DNA from: Dethiobacter alkaliphilus AHT 1
Lineage (GTDB): Bacteria > Bacillota > Dethiobacteria > Dethiobacterales > Dethiobacteraceae
Length of the DNA stretch: 64,000 nt
Direction: 5' to 3'
Assembly (NCBI RefSeq): GCF_000174415.1
Contig: NZ_ACJM01000003.1
Span: 62,001-126,000, forward strand
Of this stretch, positions 60,605 through 64,000 are shown piece by piece. The notes below the pieces were generated by a model. That model did not search any database, was not told where the DNA came from, and worked only from the letters and a program-made list of their open reading frames with translations. The position numbers and the translations under genes were made by a program. Position 1 is the stretch's first letter. Every line of letters starts with the position of its first letter.

Positions 60605-61093
60605 TTAAGGTTTCATCCCAGAACTTTTTAAAGCAGCTTCTACTGCTATTTGAACCAATATGTCTCGCGCAGCACCATAAACTTCACTGCCAACCTTAAT
60701 ACCAAACTTCTTAATTTTTAATGCGGCCAATGACGTGCGGGGATTCTCAGTAGTAACTTCTCTGGCACTTTGTTTAAATTCCTGCTTCTCTAATTCACTT
60801 AATTCATCCATAAGGTCAACGATTTCGTCTAGAGCGTTTAATTGTTCTTCAATCCATGGATATGGCTTCCCGCAGTCATGGCAATAAGAAGGTGCAGGCG
60901 AGTGGCCCGTTAAGTCAAACACACCCTCAACGTGATATTCTCCGCGAATTCCAGTTCCACAGTTTAGGCACTTACGAATAGTCTCAGCACCACATTTGTC
61001 GCAAAACTTAGTATTAAATTCAGGATTCCTATTGGCACTCTCGTTAATAACATGCCCATTTTTGCATATCAATGCTTCATCATATCTCCCCAA
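60605..61093 (-). CDS. DUF2321-like zinc-ribbon protein
   Basis: 162 residues with three Cys pairs (ICKNGH, FCDKCGAETIRKCLNCG, SYCHDCGKPYPW), giving about two zinc ribbons, and a helical C-terminal half (LDEIVDLMDELSELEKQEFKQSAREV). Resembles the DUF2321 family. TTG at 61093 lies eight bases after GGGAGG. Function unknown. Confidence 0.7.
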   Translation of the reverse strand: MGRYDEALICKNGHVINESANRNPEFNTKFCDKCGAETIRKCLNCGTGIRGEYHVEGVFDLTGHSPAPSYCHDCGKPYPWIEEQLNALDEIVDLMDELSELEKQEFKQSAREVTTENPRTSLAALKIKKFGIKVGSEVYGAARDILVQIAVEAALKSSGMKP

Positions 61094-61206
61094 ACTACTC
61101 ACCTCCCTCCCACCAACTCAATTCGGCAAAAGGAAGGGATTTCCTGCAATTTCCTGGATTCTTTCAGAACCTCGAAAATGGGGTCTGCCCCCCTACTTAG
61201 TCACAC

Positions 61207-61356
61207 TCAAACTAGTTCTCAACACGAGAGCTGGTTTTTTCATGCCCCAAATAGGCCAACAAAACAGAACGGAGGAAAAAAATGATTAAAACCGATGTTG
61301 CCCGTAGTATTGAGAAGCAAATGACATTACATAAAAGATGCGCAGAACGTATTTAA
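61207..61356 (+). pseudogene. HU-like copy 3 with its terminator-leader head
   Basis: Head: TTCTC/GAGAG stem plus TTTTTTCATGCC, then CCAACAAAACAGAACGGAGG. The frame from 61282 reads MIKTDVARSIEKQMTLHKRCAERI and stops. Its first 31 bases equal the intact hup start, so this copy is recent or was gene-converted. Confidence 0.7.
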
Positions 61357-61447
61357 AAAAAACGGTTTGCCCGGAAATTCTTCCAGCAAGCCTCCATAAT
61401 TTCCCAAAAGGGGTCTCCTGACCCCTACCTACTACCAAAGCACACAA

Positions 61448-61785
61448 GCCAGTCCCTCAAAAGGGCTGGCTTTTTCATGCCAAAAACATCCCACAAATCA
61501 GAACAGAGAAAATAGATGACTAAAATCGACCTTGCCCACAGCATTGATAAGCAAACGAACATCCACACCAAGGACGCAGAGACTTCCTGACCACCTTCGC
61601 AGACATCGTCGGCGACGGCCTTGCCAGCAGTGAGACTGAACCGCTTGCTGGGGGGTGGCGTGATTGACGTGGATCACGTTGCTCCGTTATCTAATATGCT
61701 GCTTACTGGAGGGGTTGGCCTGGCCGAACTGACTCCACAGCTTGTCCCAGAAGCCCACATTTGCCCTGTAATGCGTCGAAGTATA
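61448..61785 (+). pseudogene. HU-like copy 4, whole length but frameshifted
   Basis: Hairpin AGCCAG...CTGGCT at 61448, leader, ATG at 61516. Frames combine to MTKIDLAHSID...NIHTKDAET, LASSETEPLAG, GGVIDVDHVAP (HU: FGTFDLRHAPE), then LVPEAHICPVMRR (HU: QVPATHYPTFRA). So the degenerate tail is itself HU-derived. Confidence 0.65.
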
Positions 61786-62333
61786 CCCCATGGGAAACGG
61801 CGTCTCCGCCAAAACAAAACGCCCCACGTCGCTTACGCTGCTTGCGGTGCGGGGCAGTTAAATTACATATTTCTGTCCAAGCTAGCTCATGATATAATCC
61901 TTTTAGATGTAAAGGCATATTCTTAACATGAATTTAATATCCGGGATCTTCAATGCCTTATCGATACCATGGCCATAAATAGCCATGGTTTTATTTTTTT
62001 ATCTGTTTTCTTCCTGAACCGGACAAGCATAGAGCACAACTGTCCCCCCGCCTCCGGGCAGGCAAGACACGAAGACATAGAAAGGCTCGTCACCCATGTT
62101 ACAAGTCCGATGTAAACATGATTATTCGGCCACCGGGCATCTATTCCGATTATAACTATCACAGATTCCTGGCTGCCTGACAACCGCCAAAATGGGTAGG
62201 ATTGCGCCAGAGCCATACCTTTTCTATTGCAAACAAATGCTGTATCGTAATTATCTATGGCTGTGGGCCTGACCATTGGATATACCAATACAAATCCGGC
62301 AGGCAACTCGCTTGGCATGCCGAATTACTGGAT
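61786..62333. other. Decayed DNA between HU copy 4 and the tRNA
   Basis: No intact gene. Holds a terminator-like ACCATGGC...AGCCATGGT then TTTATTTTTT (61963-61999). A faint HU-repeat tail lies at about 62160-62235 (CTGACAACC...GGGTAGGATTG). Confidence 0.4.
61822..61858. repeat. Inverted repeat
   Basis: GCCCCACG with CGC pairs with GCG and GTGCGGGGC around a short loop; possible terminator. No nearby gene explains it. Confidence 0.4.
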
Positions 62334-62427
62334 GGGGGCTAAGGACATGGTGTCCTCGCGGGCTGCAAACCCGTTGGCCGGTTCGTAAATTAGCCGGGGT
62401 CGGTTCGATTCCGACTAGCCCTCTCCA
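62334..62427 (+). tRNA. tRNA-Sec-like tRNA with Cys anticodon GCA
   Basis: Folds as an 8-bp acceptor (GGGGGCTA 62334-62341 with TAGCCCTC 62416-62423), D arm GGACA/TGTCC, anticodon stem GCGGG/CCCGT with loop CTGCAAA (anticodon GCA 62365-62367), an eight-step variable arm closed by GGC/GCC with loop CGTA, and a 5-bp T stem GTCGG/CCGAC with loop TTCGATT. CCA is encoded, discriminator is U. The 8+5 geometry and long arm are those of tRNA-Sec; GCA and U73 are CysRS identity signs. Such tRNAs have been noted in comparative studies; whether it reads Cys codons here needs testing. A terminator follows. Confidence 0.85.
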
Positions 62428-62459
62428 ATCTAATCCAACATATCTTTAGCCGCATAAAA

Positions 62460-62508
62460 AAGGCCGTAACGAATTTCTGCTTTGAAGTTCGTTACGGCCT
62501 TATATTAT
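62460..62508 (+). terminator. Terminator of the tRNA
   Basis: AAGGCCGTAACGAA (62460-62473) pairs perfectly with TTCGTTACGGCCTT (62488-62501), followed by an A/T tract. Confidence 0.8.
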
Positions 62509-62849
62509 TGTATGCTCCCTGATTATTCCTCTATATTATTACCTGCGGTTTAGCTATACTCACATGCAATAACACCCCAATCCATGTGTTATCTTAAATA
62601 TCAATTAATGGATAGCCGCCTTCAAAACAAGTAACTCTGTGGCAATTGAAACAACTACTTTGTTTTAATCGATGACCGCGGCTTCCATCTTTATCTAAAA
62701 GTATGGTCAGCCCCCCTTGTGCTGTGCAAGTAATGGACGTCTGTCACGGTATCTTTTATCATACTGGTTTTATACATTATACCTTTACCTTCGCAAAATA
62801 TAACTTCAAACCTTGTTTCTTCATCATTGTTCCCTCGAAAGGATTGGAT
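62509..62849. other. Intergenic DNA, possible gene remnant
   Basis: No supported gene. On the minus strand a 35-codon stretch ending near 62598 contains CFNCHRVTCFEGGYPLID without a start or ribosome site; it may be the tail of a lost gene. Confidence 0.35.
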
Positions 62850-63015
62850 ATGATTAATCTTACCATTACGGATAAACATCCACACTAAAGACGCAGAGAC
62901 CTTCCTGCCCAACTTCACACACACCGTCGGTGACAGCCTTACCAGCGGAGAGACTGTACGAATACTAGGGGTGGCTAGGGCGTGAATGAATTGGATCACG
63001 ATGCCGCGTTTTCTA
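62850..63015 (+). pseudogene. HU-like copy 5, decayed
   Basis: TGATTAATCTTACC near 62850 then KHPH/HTKDAETFLPNF, LTSGETVRILGVARA in broken frames, followed by the repeat signature GATCACGATGCCGC and TTTTCTACTATGCCGG. Upstream terminator-leader is lost. Confidence 0.55.
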
Positions 63016-63027
63016 CTATGCCGGCGT

Positions 63028-63290
63028 ACAAGAACAGAGCCGTGAAGGAATGTAAACTTGAACCCTATAAAACATACATCCATGAACGAATGAACGAGGG
63101 TTGTGTTAATGCAGTTGTTTTGCATGATGAGATTGTTGATAAAGGCTATCGGAGCAAGCTTACAATCTTAATAGAGTTCATGAGACCGCATTGAAAAAGC
63201 ATGGTCGAAAGCCTCTATTCGCTATGAAACCCCACTTGGCAAGCAAGCTCAAGTTAGAGCGAGTTCATTTTGAGAAGGCTTTTTCATCCA
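63028..63290 (+). pseudogene. IS21-family IstA fragment
   Basis: CKLEPYKTYIHERMNEG and VVLHDEIVDKGYRSK resemble the N-terminal part of IstA; after a frameshift, IRYETPLGKQAQV recalls the IstA text preceding its DDE catalytic core. No IstB and no ends are visible, so it is a dead remnant joined to HU copy 5. Confidence 0.65.
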
Positions 63291-63333
63291 TTTCTTAAAC
63301 GTCGACAACACATTGCCCATGATTTGAGCTTAT

Positions 63334-63353
63334 GCGACTATCTATAGTCGCAG
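63334..63353. repeat. Perfect 8-bp hairpin
   Basis: TGCGACTA tcta TAGTCGCA in the approach to the PilX-like gene. Possible terminator or operator. Confidence 0.5.
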
Positions 63354-63546
63354 CGTATTGCAAGATGTTTGCGCCATTTAATAACTACAGAGATTGATGT
63401 ATTGCTTATTTTCTTAAATTAAACTAAAAAGCTCTAGGGTTGTCCTAGGCATAATAAGGAATTTAAGATATAATTTATATATTCAATATGAAAATATGGT
63501 AATATTTTAGGTGCGAGTTTAAAGAAATTGGGTTGGGGGGCTTAAT

Positions 63547-64000
63547 ATGTTAAGACAGGAAAAAGGTGCAGCGATGCCTTTGGTACTAATGTTAATGTTT
63601 GTATTGACCCTTCTTGGTACAGCGTTGTGGCATTATAGTATGGTCGATGCTACGCAAGTAGCACGAGATGAGCGGAAGATGCAGGCGTACTATATAGCTA
63701 GGTCCGGAGCAGAAAACGTGGCACAACACATCATAAACGAAAATAAAGAGGATAGTACGTTTGTTAACAAAATGATTAATGCTCCTGCCTCAGACTTGGT
63801 CAAACTTGACTATGGTGACTTCGAAGTTGATGTATACGGCAATCCGAATGCTGAGGTTATAATCGAATCCACCGGCTGGGTAGGCAACATTAGTCAAACT
63901 GTAGTAGTGACTCTTGTGCCGTCAGGTGGTTCAGATTATGCACTGAAAGCAAAAAACATTAGTGTTTCTGGTAAAGCTGCCCATGTTTATGGCGACGTAG
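63547..64000 (+). CDS. PilX-like minor pilin, continues past the window
   Basis: First 151 residues. Class III-like N-terminus MLRQEKGAAMPLVLMLMFVLTLLGTALWHYSM, then ERKMQAYYIARSGAENVAQHI, the PilX hallmark after the helix, then a beta-rich body (VKLDYGDFEVDVYGNPNAEVI). GGTTGGGGGGC precedes the ATG at 63547. It resumes pilus genes on the right of the island. No earlier minor-pilin gene is as similar except that at 30485. Confidence 0.85.
   Translation, partial: MLRQEKGAAMPLVLMLMFVLTLLGTALWHYSMVDATQVARDERKMQAYYIARSGAENVAQHIINENKEDSTFVNKMINAPASDLVKLDYGDFEVDVYGNPNAEVIIESTGWVGNISQTVVVTLVPSGGSDYALKAKNISVSGKAAHVYGDV

Noticed and set aside
1..64000. CRISPR arrays, rRNA genes, other tRNAs
   Set aside because: No regularly spaced direct repeats, no rRNA-like stretch and no second cloverleaf were seen by eye.

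Overview
The window looks like chromosome of an endospore-forming, probably alkaliphilic Clostridia-class Firmicute. Evidence: spoIVB and a complete spoIIIAA-AH operon; AmaP/Asp23/DUF2273 envelope genes; a two-gene NfnAB (electron-bifurcating transhydrogenase) pair; and an OLE RNA with its membrane partner OapA between ispA and dxs, an arrangement typical of extremophilic and anaerobic Firmicutes. A Dethiobacter-like organism would fit, but that is inference.

Layout. (1) 1-2040: a truncated TnpB transposon gene, a small lipoprotein and AT-rich DNA. (2) 2070-29911: one long, nearly gap-free housekeeping and sporulation block, all on the minus strand. In transcription order it holds a CBS-PAS-HD protein, aroK, aroQ, pepP, efp and an acidic CD1247-like protein; then, from a sigma-E promoter, spoIIIAA-AH; then asp23, amaP, DUF2273, nusB, a TsaD paralog, nfnA-nfnB, two folD genes, xseA, xseB, ispA, OLE RNA, oapA, dxs, tlyA, a small membrane protein, nadK, recN and spoIVB. 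(3) 30036-40751, minus strand: a type IV pilus locus, pilC, a sigma factor, pilM, N, O, a PilP/RodZ-like lipoprotein, pilB, pilT, pilD, then four minor pilins. (4) 40963-41349, plus strand: the major pilin pilA, divergent from pilC.

(5) 41.4-63.3 kb: an AT-rich accessory island of small unknown genes with switching strands. It carries a primase-helicase fusion (AEP plus DUF927), a RadC-like protein, two tyrosine recombinases, XRE regulators, a broken GIY-YIG gene, an IS21 istA remnant and a structured-RNA candidate. Its right part holds a second pilin without a start codon, an intact HU gene and several decaying HU-like copies. Each clear HU copy is preceded by a similar terminator and leader. 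(6) 63547 onward: a PilX-like minor pilin resumes pilus genes.

Most unusual points: a tRNA at 62334-62427 with a tRNA-Sec-like body (8-bp acceptor, 5-bp T stem, long variable arm) but a Cys anticodon GCA and discriminator U; and a 29-bp perfect direct repeat shared by pilA and the start-less second pilin. Recombination across that repeat would excise about 18 kb and fuse the pilA leader in frame to a different pilin body. A multicopy HU-linked repeat family is confined to this pilin region.

All calls come from reading the sequence and knowledge of protein families; no database search was run.
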